Source of the DNA: Aporrectodea caliginosa
Lineage: Eukaryota; Annelida; Clitellata; Crassiclitellata; Lumbricidae
DNA: 64,000 nt
Direction: 5' to 3'
Assembly (NCBI GenBank): GCA_020284085.1
Contig: JACEVL010000415.1
Location: 2,331,727 to 2,395,726 of the forward strand
Below the pieces are notes generated by a model. That model had not been told where the DNA came from and searched no databases. It worked only from the letters and a program-made list of their open reading frames with translations. The translations under genes were made by a program, and so were the position numbers. Of this stretch, positions 42,332 to 51,612 are shown piece by piece (position 1 is the first letter of the stretch; each line of letters opens with the position of its first letter).

Positions 42332-42739
42332 GACCATCCATGTTTAGTTTTCATAAGTGTTATGCCCACAAAACCTGATCATTACCAAACTTTGCTTATT
42401 TGAGATATTGCCAACATATTCCCATGGTATTTTGGATGACATCTAATCTTCTAATCGACTCTTATGGCTTCTATTGGGCATTTTCACAATGAACAAGTGA
42501 AACCATAATCATTTATTGTAATCTGCAGTGGAAATCCAGTAGGATGCAACTGGTCGTATACCATCATTCTTGTTTGCTGTAAATTTAAGTTCTACTCCAA
42601 TTTTGAAATGACGTCTAATTGGCTCCATGTTTCAGCTTGATAGTTAGCATGGTAGAAGTCAAACCAGAAGTCAGAGATTCAAATCCTGACGAAGACAAAC
42701 AGGTATTTCTAAGTATCTGCTCTACTAGGGCCCCATACT

Positions 42740-44130
42740 GGGAACTTTCCACTCGTTCTGGATCACCTCTTATCTTTCGGAGCACTCCACCTCTACCATT
42801 TTTCACACATCTCGCTCGCCTTGGCGTCCTGCTCCTTTTGGTCTCGGCCAGGGTTCTGTTCTTGGACCCCTTCTCTATATCCTCTTTACAGCTAATGTGG
42901 AGCAAAGCTCGAGGGTACGTACCATACGTATTCTATTTTTTGAAAGGTACGTACGTTTTTTAACGTACCCTATTTTAGGGTACGTAAACAATACAAAAAT
43001 ACGTTAACCATTTATGTTATGTTGTCTGTCCGACAGACAACATAAATGAGGGCAAAACATCACTTCGACTAGCACTAAGGGGAGCACTGGACTTGACAAA
43101 TAACTAAGGACAATAGAGATTATTTTATTTTCATGGGTACCTGTAATGTATAGGCTACATGCAGGTTTCAATGACGCATACTGTTGACGTCAGATTATAC
43201 GTAGGCTATGGGTCGCCGAGTAAACCATAAATGAAATTTTTGTGTATGATACATACCATACGCGTATTCTATTTTTTGAAAGGTACGTACGTATTTTAAC
43301 GTATTCTATTTTAGGGTACGCGTACCCTCGAGCTCTGATGTGGAGTCTCTACTTGCATCATGTTCTCTATCGAGTCACTCTTGTGCTGATGATGTTCAGT
43401 CCTACGCTCATTGCTCAGCGTCGCAAGCTGCTTCTGCTGTCCAATCCATGTCTTGCGCAACTGACTCCCTTTCTGCCTGGATGTCGTCTAATCAACTGTG
43501 TCTCAATCCTTTGAAAACTCAATATATCTGGCTTGGTACTTGCCAGCAACTGGATAAGTTGGACTTGGAGTCCCTCTCTGCTGAATTTTCCACCTTTGTT
43601 TTTTCAACTTCGGTCCACAACTTAGGGGTCATCCTCGACCAGGAACTCTCTTTTGTGAAGCACTTTACCATACTGATTCGTTTCTGTTACTATCACTTGC
43701 GCCAGCTGTGGGTTGTCACTCCTCTCTCTCTCTTTCTTCTTCATCTGCCTCCACTCTGGTCCATGCCTTATTAATCGATTGGACTTCTGCTCTTCGCTCT
43801 GCTGTGGACTTCCACAGATCCGTTTGCATCCTTTAGAAGGCGTTTTGCGGGCGGCTGCTCGCTTAATTGGTGGTGTCCCTTTTGGCCACATCTCTGCCTT
43901 TATGTGTGATGTCCTCCACTGGCTCCCGGTCCAGCAGCGCATCCATTATAGGCTCTCCTCTATCATCTGGCACTGTGTTCTGGGTAAAGCATCTGTCTAT
44001 CTGCGGGAGCTCTTTACTTTAACTTTGGCCTGTTCTGGACGCCGATCTCTGCACTCGGCCTCTAGAGGTGACTTTATGGTTCCTCATGCTAAGAAAAACG
44101 AGGTCTCTAACACTTCCTACCCAAGACATT
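42740..44130 (+). mobile_element. L2/CR1-like LINE, reverse-transcriptase and C-terminal part
   Basis: Motifs in order: GLGQGSVLGPLLYILF (about 42840-42890, RT fingers), then after the 435-bp insertion HSCADDVQSY (catalytic YADD-type box with C before ADD), SSNQLCLNPLKTQYIWLG, and VHNLGVILDQELSF (thumb). Then, after a frameshift near 43730, NRLDFCSSLCCGLP, LRAAARLI and VLHWLPVQQRIHYRL. The 5' end (endonuclease) is missing and the C-terminus stops short of the usual WNSLP motif. It is a dead fragment within the sclerostin intron, same orientation as the host gene. Confidence 0.9.
42903..43337. mobile_element. hAT MITE, 435 bp, inserted in the LINE
   Basis: Ends CAAAGCTCGAGGGTACG and inverse CAGAGCTCGAGGGTACG (16 of 17). 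Perfect 8-bp target duplication ATGTGGAG (42895-42902 and 43338-43345). Removing it with one duplication rejoins the LINE frame exactly. Internal sequence is largely palindromic, including TGTCTGTCCGACAGACA near 43026. Confidence 0.95.
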
Positions 44131-45236
44131 CTGTCATTGTTTAATCATGTAACTGCTCTTGTTCTTTTTCTTTGTCCTTCACTGCAGTAATGTGTACTTT
44201 TAAATATGTCCAAACTGTACAAAAGACTGAGTATAGTGAAGGTTTTACTCAAAGCTCACTTTGGTAAATTTTGAATGCACTTGCCCAGAAAAGCATACTC
44301 CATGACAAATCAATTGGTGTCAAATGAGCCATAGCATGTACATATCGATCCAAGTGTGTCAGCTGGTCAGGGAAACAAAAAGGTATAAAAAGGCCGAGTG
44401 TGCATACGGTGGGTAGGGCCGTCAACAGCAACTGGATCACTCCAAAATTTCCACCTGGATTGCTGCAAGACATCCCAGTAATTTTGAAGTCAATAAGTTC
44501 AAGTGTTTTTGATTTACTGGCCAATACAACTTGTTTGCTATAATTAGCCATGTCACTGTGAACTACCTTGACAACCTTTGATATCTTCCTTTGAGAATTT
44601 TTGTTTTGAAATTCATTTGGCTGGTGCAGTTTCAAGGCCTGTTGAATAGCTTCATATTTGTGGTTTAAACTATCGGGGTATATAGTTTATATTGGTTTCA
44701 GAGGGATATAATGAATAGTTGGTTTTTTACATGCTAACAGACTTGTGTCTAATATCTTCTTCCACTATTGCAGCAGAGCAGAGCATTTGCAGCAAACTCT
44801 CTTGTGATGCATTGTCTAGGGATAATTTTTGGAGGGAAATAGTGGAAGGGAAAATTTTCTGTGGGAAACACCCAGCGAGATATTTATGAGAAAATTCCAA
44901 ATATCTTCTTCTAATTAAGCCCAAGAAAATGTCCACATATCATATCTTGTGTCTATACATATGTATACATAAATTCCTGAAATGATTGAATGAATGAACG
45001 AATGGGTGTGTTTATAGAGCCTGTGCAGTGATGGATGCAAATGTGGAATAGGCACTGAGTTTGTGATGAGTTTTGTACTTAGATAACAATATGATGAATT
45101 GAACGGCTGGCAATCTATGGTTTAAGTCTTCCAGAAAAGCATTGGTTTTGGGGCTTGTGAAAGAACTTGTTTTGGGGAGAATCTCATAATCCATCCAAAT
45201 CTTCGGGCATATCTTTCTCGTGCCCTGTGGTGATTG

Positions 45237-45299
45237 TGCAAGACAAGGGGCTCAGATACTGGCACAACTTGTGCCAGTATCTGAGCCCCTTGTCTTGCA
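45237..45299. repeat. 63-bp near-perfect palindrome
   Basis: Arms 45237-45267 and 45269-45299 are perfect 31-bp inverse complements around a single C. The inner part reads CAGATACTGGCACAA then its inverse. No other copy was seen in the window. Confidence 0.95.
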
Positions 45300-45598
45300 G
45301 ATCTCAGTTCAGACTCGCCTGCAGCTGGTGGGCCCCAGTTACACCCAGATTCTGTTGATTCTTCTGTTGGCTGTCTCTCTTCAGCAGGGATGGACATTCT
45401 GGGTGTTGATGGGCATTTGCTTGGGTTGAACTGAAGCATCAGTAAGTTTTTTTATATGTTAGGGTTATCATTTAACTTCTCAAAGGTTATTGGTAGTTTT
45501 TGTTCTGGATGCGACTCTTTGATTGATTCTGTTTCCATTAATATTGTATTGTATTTGACCATTTACAAAGCGCTTCTCATGTATTAGGGTCATCGATT

Positions 45599-45797
45599 CA
45601 GAGGCGGCATTTGACAGCCTTTGACAGTATTGTGCTATAGGCAAGGACAAAAATGCCGCCCTTTTTTTATATAAATTTAATAGTTAAATTTCAAGAAAAA
45701 ACATGCTTTTCTCTCTTTATTCTTCCGGAATTTGCCGCCCTTGATAAATGCCGCTCTAGGCAGCCGCCTATATCGCTTATACCTAAAGCCGGCTCTG
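45599..45797 (-). mobile_element. MITE of the CCGGCTTTAGG family, copy 2
   Basis: Begins CAGAGGCGGCATTTGACAG and ends with the inverse of CAGAGCCGGCTTTAGGTAT. It is related to 42147-42331 across its length. The flanks CATCGATT and CATGAGCGATT are only loosely similar, so the target duplication is uncertain. The termini suggest hAT. Confidence 0.7.
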
Positions 45798-46251
45798 CAT
45801 GAGCGATTCATCTATTTTTAATATTGTCAATGATATTTCCTAAAAAGTTAGTCTTGGAGGGGTATCAAAAATAATGCTGCTATAATACATTTTATTGATA
45901 ATCTTATTGTAGAATGAATAAATAAGAATGAATGACATTTAAGAGATCACTTGAATTTTGAATTAAAAACTATGAAACTTGTTCAAAATGTTCTAAATCA
46001 TTTTGTCTTTCTAGTTCAGTGTGGTGTACAATAATATTGTTACTTTGCAGCATTTGCTTCTGTGACTACTCTGCATCCAAGTCTGTGGTTTGGAGTTGAT
46101 CCTTAAGTCGGCCGTGGTTTTTAATGCAGTTTTGAACAGAGTTTGAACCACTTCCACGATCACATATGGTGGCGACCACGAGTCTGACTGACAAGTATTG
46201 GTCCCTGCATTGTGCATGTGTTGCTCATAGCCAGGCCCCTTTAGACAGCAC

Positions 46252-46466
46252 TGGGGCGCGGTGGTATAGGGGTATGTTCGTTGCCTTGCAGCCGGAGGGT
46301 TGCAGGTTCGAATCCACCTCAAGCCGTCCGCGTAGGGACCTTGGGCAAGTCCTTCGCGCACAATTGCTCTGCAATATAATTGCTTCTGCGCCGTCGAGGC
46401 GTGTGGCACTTCTGAACTTCGTAAGAAGGGCGATATCAAAGATCAGTTGTATTGTATTGTATTGTA
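46252..46466 (+). mobile_element. SINE-A, variant 3' body
   Basis: Head with GCGGTGGTATAGGGG and B box CAGGTTCGAATCC, then GGGCAAGTCCTTCG. The 3' half differs from other SINE-A copies (CACTTCTGAACTTCG, AAGGGCGATATC) and matches SINE-D at 16220-16446 instead, ending in TTGTATTGTATTG. It is therefore a head/tail recombinant between the two groups. Confidence 0.85.
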
Positions 46467-47094
46467 GCACTTAAGGAAGCCAAAGTCACCTGCTGCCTGG
46501 GCAAACACTGATTTCATTCTAAAATGATGCTACAGAAGCACTCATTAATTGGTGTCCCTTTAATTGGTGTCCCTCTAGTAGGTGTTACTAAGAGGCAAAG
46601 ATTGATCTGATACATGTATGGTCATTGTATAAGGACAGGAATAGATGACCCCAATATGTGAGAAATAAATCCGTGACCCAAACATGTAAAAATATGATTC
46701 AAGGGCCACAGCATGTAAGGAATATATTAAGGACTGTAATATGACACAATAAACTTTTCAAGATGATGAATGTCCTGTGTGTGGAATACATTCATGGCCA
46801 TAACATATGATGAATAAATCAACTTGGGCTATAGAACTTTGCTTGCTAGCAATACATTTTGATGCTTCTATAATGCAAAGAAGAGGTTAATGATCCTACC
46901 ACATAAGTTGCTTGAGTACGCTATATGATGAATATGTTGTTAAGAAATACAAGGACATTGTATCCAAAGACCTATGTGCAATTTTGGATCATTAGTTCAT
47001 TTCTTGTATGCTTTCCACTTGGGCTATAGAAGCTAAAGATTTCAGGTCCAGCACTGGACTCCACAGAGATTTTTGCATCATGAGAGATAGTAGC

Positions 47095-47170
47095 TAATGG
47101 GTTAAGCACTCACCTTGTAATGCCAGTTTTGTGGGTTCAAACCTCCTCGGAGACAGTTACCCATATAGCA
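47095..47170 (+). repeat. tRNA-like SINE head
   Basis: GGGTTAAGCACTCACC (A-box region) and GTGGGTTCAAACCTCC (B-box region) at tRNA-like spacing. No acceptor-stem pairing is visible, so it is not a tRNA gene. Confidence 0.45.
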
Positions 47171-47189
47171 TTGCTCAACCCCATTGATT

Positions 47190-47450
47190 GGTAATAATAT
47201 TTTCGTTTATTGAAACAAAATCCGGTTGACAAACCGCAACCGGTTTACAGTGTACAGTTATGCAATTGAAACAATTCACAAGAACACAAATGACAGAAGA
47301 CATAAATCTTAACTACTAACAGAACAGACAGCCTGCAATACACGGCGCTAATAGCAACCTACAAAGCATGTCCGCCCTACGGGACTCGAACTCGGTACCT
47401 CTCACTCTCCATGTCAGTGTGTTATCCAATGCGCTATCAGGCCCCACCCC
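47190..47450 (-). mobile_element. SINE-C, full-length with tRNA head
   Basis: On the - strand the tRNA-like head has TGATAGCGCATTGG and B box GAGTTCGAGTCCC. The body matches 13160-13320 (ATTTATGTCTTCTGTCATTTG and CGGTTGCGGTTTGTCAACCGG) and it ends in CAATAAACG. Confidence 0.8.
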
Positions 47451-50404
47451 CAAATGATGCTTTGTCACTAGTTAATAAATACAGAAATAATTTCTTTACT
47501 TGTCAAGGATGAGCACTTCTGCAGTGTGTCTACACTGTTTGCCTCATATATAGGACTGTTTGTCCCACATGTAAATCATCATCGTGTACCCATATAATTG
47601 AAAGTGACTTATTTGGTTTACCAGATGGTTTAGCTGCCTTACCGATTAACGGTAGTAGGTCTGAACAGTTTGATTGTCTTAATTTTGTTGTCTTTTCTCC
47701 TGAATTGATTAAAACAAAGTGGGTATGCTAACTTTGGTTTGAATATCATTAATGCAGGAAGTCCTTCGATTTTCTGTTACCCTAGTTAGTGGGTTGTTTG
47801 CGGGTCATAATTATGTTGGTTCATTGTAACTGTATTTTCGATGTTTTCTGCCACTTTCCTTTGTGATTCTTCCTGTTAATTTTTAAAATTGTATTAAAAA
47901 TATACAAGAAATGTCTTGCAACATATTCGAAACGCCTTTCTTTTTCTTGGACTAGTCTGTTGTAAAAGTAAAATTTTATGGTAGAATGAATTGCTTTTCA
48001 GCGAATTATCAAATGGAAGGTACATGCATCACTGTCAAATATAGTCAGTTAAATGTTGACAACATTGTGTACATGTGTATGTATGATGTAACTTGTGAAC
48101 CAGTTGCATTCTTATGAATGAAGCCATGCATGCATGTATGGGTATGTATGTGTGTACTGTGTGTATGCAATTATATATGTATGATGTATGTACATATGCA
48201 TACATGCATTCTATGCATTTTTACTTTTACCAAGCGGCTGGTATTAAAGGACCTCTGCATGTTGTGAGCCATGAGCAAGCAACACATTCGCAAGGTCACC
48301 AGCTGGACTTATTCTTACCAACTGCATTTCCAGAAGCAAGTCCGATGCCTCATTCATCAGATGGTCACTTTTCTCAGCATTTATCATGAGTGGGGTTGAA
48401 TTTTACATCCTTCAACTGCCATACTTACAAAGACTATGGTACATGTACTAATGAACTAACCCAATGGGTTAGAACAACCACATTTGGATTATCTGGACAT
48501 TGATTTACACTTAGCGTTGCTGCCCTTCTAGACGTCGGCATTCAACATTGTGGGTCATGGCATCTTGACCAGATATAGCACATCGTATGTAATCATTCTG
48601 CCTGTTGAGTGGCCGTGGTGTTCCTGGACGTTTGGACAATAATAGTAACCGTTGCCTGGGACAATTCAACGTAGGCACCTGTTCTGGTCAGTATCCCATT
48701 GCGTTTTGTCATGAGACCGCTTTGTGCGTGTTACACAACAGCTGATCTGCATTCCTTTACTCAGTGACACCTGGCAGTGTGCTATTGTTGTGACATACAT
48801 ATTAATCCAAACCTAGCCAACGATACGAATATGTTACCATGACCTCTGTTTACCAGCTGCTTTTACAAGCTTTGGCTGCCACTGCATTCTGCATGTTGCA
48901 ATAACTTCTGGCTCTCAGTTAAAATTCTCTCGATCTTGTTTATAAAAATATTTGCTAGAGGAGTGCGTGTGAATAAGGTAAGCAAGTTATCTTGACATGA
49001 ACATTAAAGAAAATGCTTTGCTGACCATTAAATATTACAGTTATAACGCTATAACGCTATTTCGCTAAATAGCGAAAATAGTATGAAATAATAAAATTTT
49101 GTTTTGTTGTTTTGAAAGAATAAAAATTTAATAAGCTTTACTACTTTTGTTCAAGTGCATGAAGAGCACTGAGTATGGATTATGTCTGGTCAGAATTTGA
49201 AGGGTTCGTGAATAAAAGAGAAATTTTGAGGAAGCACTTTGAAATTATGTAAAGCAAGAAGATAGAGGAAGCTCTTTAGAATTATAGAAAGCAAGAAGAA
49301 AGGAGATACTGATAATGTCTGAGGGGTCAAGATGCTCTTGATCAAAAGTGAGGTTTGCAATTTGATTTAAATTCGCTATAAATGTGCTATGCTAAAATTT
49401 GCCAAAGTCTGTGAAGTTTGACTGATGTGTAAGAAAGAGAATAGCCATACATCTGTGATTTCTTCGCTTTGACACAAGGTAGAATCTGACCTGTGCGTGC
49501 GCCATGACCTAAACTGACTTTTGATAGCCGTGCTGATGAGTGCGTGTACAGACGATCCTACATTCGGGAAGGAGGAGGCAGTCAATGTGGCCCAGAGTAG
49601 GACATGTGACAACAGACTTTATACTGTATGCCTAGATCTTGTACGTATAACTTGCCATCTGTCTGTGGTGGTGATAGCTGAAAGCCTTTAGCTCTGAATG
49701 GCTTCAGGCTTTGCTGAAAAGACCAATATTATACGTAGATTCTATAAACCATGGCTGTATTATGGGTGCAGAAAACCGACTGACTAAGGTGAATGTCTTA
49801 CGGGCCCATTGAGTTACGAGATGCAGCCTTTCTGAACGTACAATGCCTGTTCAGTCTTTGTAAATAGACACGTGGCTTTGAACGGTTGACCCGGGACAAT
49901 GATGTTGCTGTCAGTTTTAGGCTTTGGGGGAGATTTACTCCCTGCGTATGGGTGAACCACGTCAATAAGTTTATGACTCGGCGCTAGAGAATAAATTGTT
50001 CCTGATGACACACTGTGTAGGGCATTTTGTTCATCAATGGTTGAGGAGCAGTCATGAAATCTGCACGTTTAGCTCTTCTGTTTGGACGTGTCACATGGTC
50101 TCATTCACGAACCCCATCGGTTCATCTGACTTCTACTGAGCACTGTAATTGGATTAGGCTCATTCCAATATCTAAAGATCAGACAACCCAACTTCTGCCT
50201 CTTTTACTATGTCAGTGTAGCCTTGTGTTTATGTCCGTATAACCCTTTGTATACGAGTACTCTTCAACAGTTGCTATATAAATTGCAATTACAAGCCTCT
50301 AGGTATAGGTCTGTGTATTACCCATGTGTATGTCTGCTTAACCCTGTGTGTACTGGTATGTGCTTCTGTTTGTCGGTTGCGTCTGTATGGTCTTTGTTTT
50401 AGTG

Positions 50405-50772
50405 CAGGGGTGGGCAATATGCGGGTCCCCAGGGGCCGGACCCGGCTACGGGTCCGGCCCATGGGGGACCTTTGAACCAGCTCTTGACATGTCTGTTATA
50501 TTAGCACTGTATGTGGCACTTGGGAACCTTTTATCCGTTTTTTTAAACTGATTAAACTGAATAATTATATTTTATTATTGTAGTGTAGGACTGTAGGTAT
50601 TAGGATAATTAGGTTTTCGTCATAAAAATTATCTTTGTTTACTTTAACGGTTATTCTGCAATATTTAGTTTGAATAAAAAAAATTAATATTGTCTCATTT
50701 TCTGGAGCAAATAAATCTGCTGCCTTTAAAATCTGAGGGCGGCACTCTGTTAAAAGAAGTTGCCCATGCCTG
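50405..50772. mobile_element. hAT MITE, 368 bp
   Basis: CAGGGGTGGGCAA and inverse CAGGCATGGGCAA (11 of 13), flanked by TTTTAGTG (50397-50404) and TTTCAGTG (50773-50780). The left subterminal region is GC-rich (GGGCCGGACCCGG) and the interior AT-rich. It lies about 440 bp upstream of exon 2 of the sclerostin-like gene. Confidence 0.8.
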
Positions 50773-51214
50773 TTTCAGTGCCTGTGTAAGTAAGAATGAA
50801 TGTTTAGTACCTAATGCAGATTAATTCCATGAACGTAGTTATAACGACCGGATGTAAACTGGTGGCTCCTGCAGATGTTAGCTCAAGATGTTTGCATTTC
50901 TGTACAAGACGACAAAAAAATGTGATCAATTCACGACAGTCTTTTGACCACATTAACGGTGAATGCTTTATCAGAGATAATGGGCTACATGACGGAGTAG
51001 GGATGACACATGCACGTGCACAAACACAGCCATGCACCTTAATCATGCCATAAAAAAATTCTCACAAAAGACTGCCACTTTTGGAGTGAAATCTTTGGAC
51101 CAGGTGGCCTTTTAATCAAACCATGGGTGCACTATTAAAAAGCGATGAGAGGTAGGCGTGGAGGCTGTGGGAGAACTGCATGAAATTTCAAATTTGTTGT
51201 TTTCTTTATTGCAG

Positions 51215-51612
51215 CTGATATTGCCATTGAATGCAAAGCACTGCGATCTAAGAGATATATAACAGATGGCTTCTGCACTTCTCTGAAACCAATCGAAGAC
51301 ATGGTCTGCACCGGAAACTGTTTGCCGATCAGTGATCTGCCATGGTATGCAGAATTCATCAAAGTTTGGTCAAGGACCAAGACGTTACAATATCGCTGTG
51401 TTGACGACAGTGTTCGCTATAAGAGGGTGACGTTTGTATGTGACAGTGGGGAAACTCGCAGCTACAAAATCCGCGTTGTGCGTAGCTGCAAGTGCAAAAA
51501 GTACCTTCGCAACCAGAATGAATCCCCGGCTGATCACCAACCGGAGCGATCGGAAAACCGGGGTCGCCGCCGCCTGCAGAAACTGTCGAACCTGTCGAAT
51601 GACCAGAAGTGA
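51215..51612 (+). CDS. SOSTDC1: Sclerostin/SOSTDC1-like protein, exon 2 (residues 80-211, cystine-knot domain)
   Basis: The acceptor TTTATTGCAG precedes CTGATATTGCC; phase 1 joins exon 1. The exon encodes the whole C-terminal cystine-knot domain with eight cysteines at residues 86, 100, 111, 115, 141, 155, 171 and 173, the spacing of sclerostin and SOSTDC1. Recognisable blocks are RYITDGFCTS, MVCTGNCLP, YRCVDDS and the CKCKKY end, followed by an NES sequon at 181 (a site conserved in the family) and a basic tail with RGRRRLQKL. In vertebrates these proteins bind LRP5/6 and BMPs extracellularly. SOSTDC1 is the closer relative by eye. The loop between Cys115 and Cys141 is 25 residues and lacks the PNxIG motif. 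It ends with TGA at 51610. Confidence 0.95.

Larger units (their letters stand above)
35913..51214 (+). other. Single 15.3-kb phase-1 intron of the sclerostin-like gene
   Basis: Donor AC/GTAAGT at 35913 and acceptor TTTCTTTATTGCAG ending at 51214. It is filled with transposons listed separately. Unlisted gaps (37771-39257, 41000-42146, 44131-45236, 47451-50404) hold no exon or element I could support. A 128-codon - strand frame at 44249-44635 and a 91-codon + frame at 48114-48389 have no recognisable domain. Confidence 0.75.

Noticed and set aside
44249..44635. 128-codon - strand frame in the sclerostin intron
   Set aside because: No recognisable domain, no supporting splice structure, located next to a LINE 3' end. 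Probably a chance frame.
45237..45299. MicroRNA precursor
   Set aside because: The hairpin has a 1-nt spacer and no mismatches, unlike an animal pre-miRNA.
48114..48389. 91-codon + frame with a possible alternative exon of the sclerostin-like gene
   Set aside because: The first half is GTAT-type repeat and the second half has no known motif. The main exon 1 to exon 2 join already gives a complete protein.
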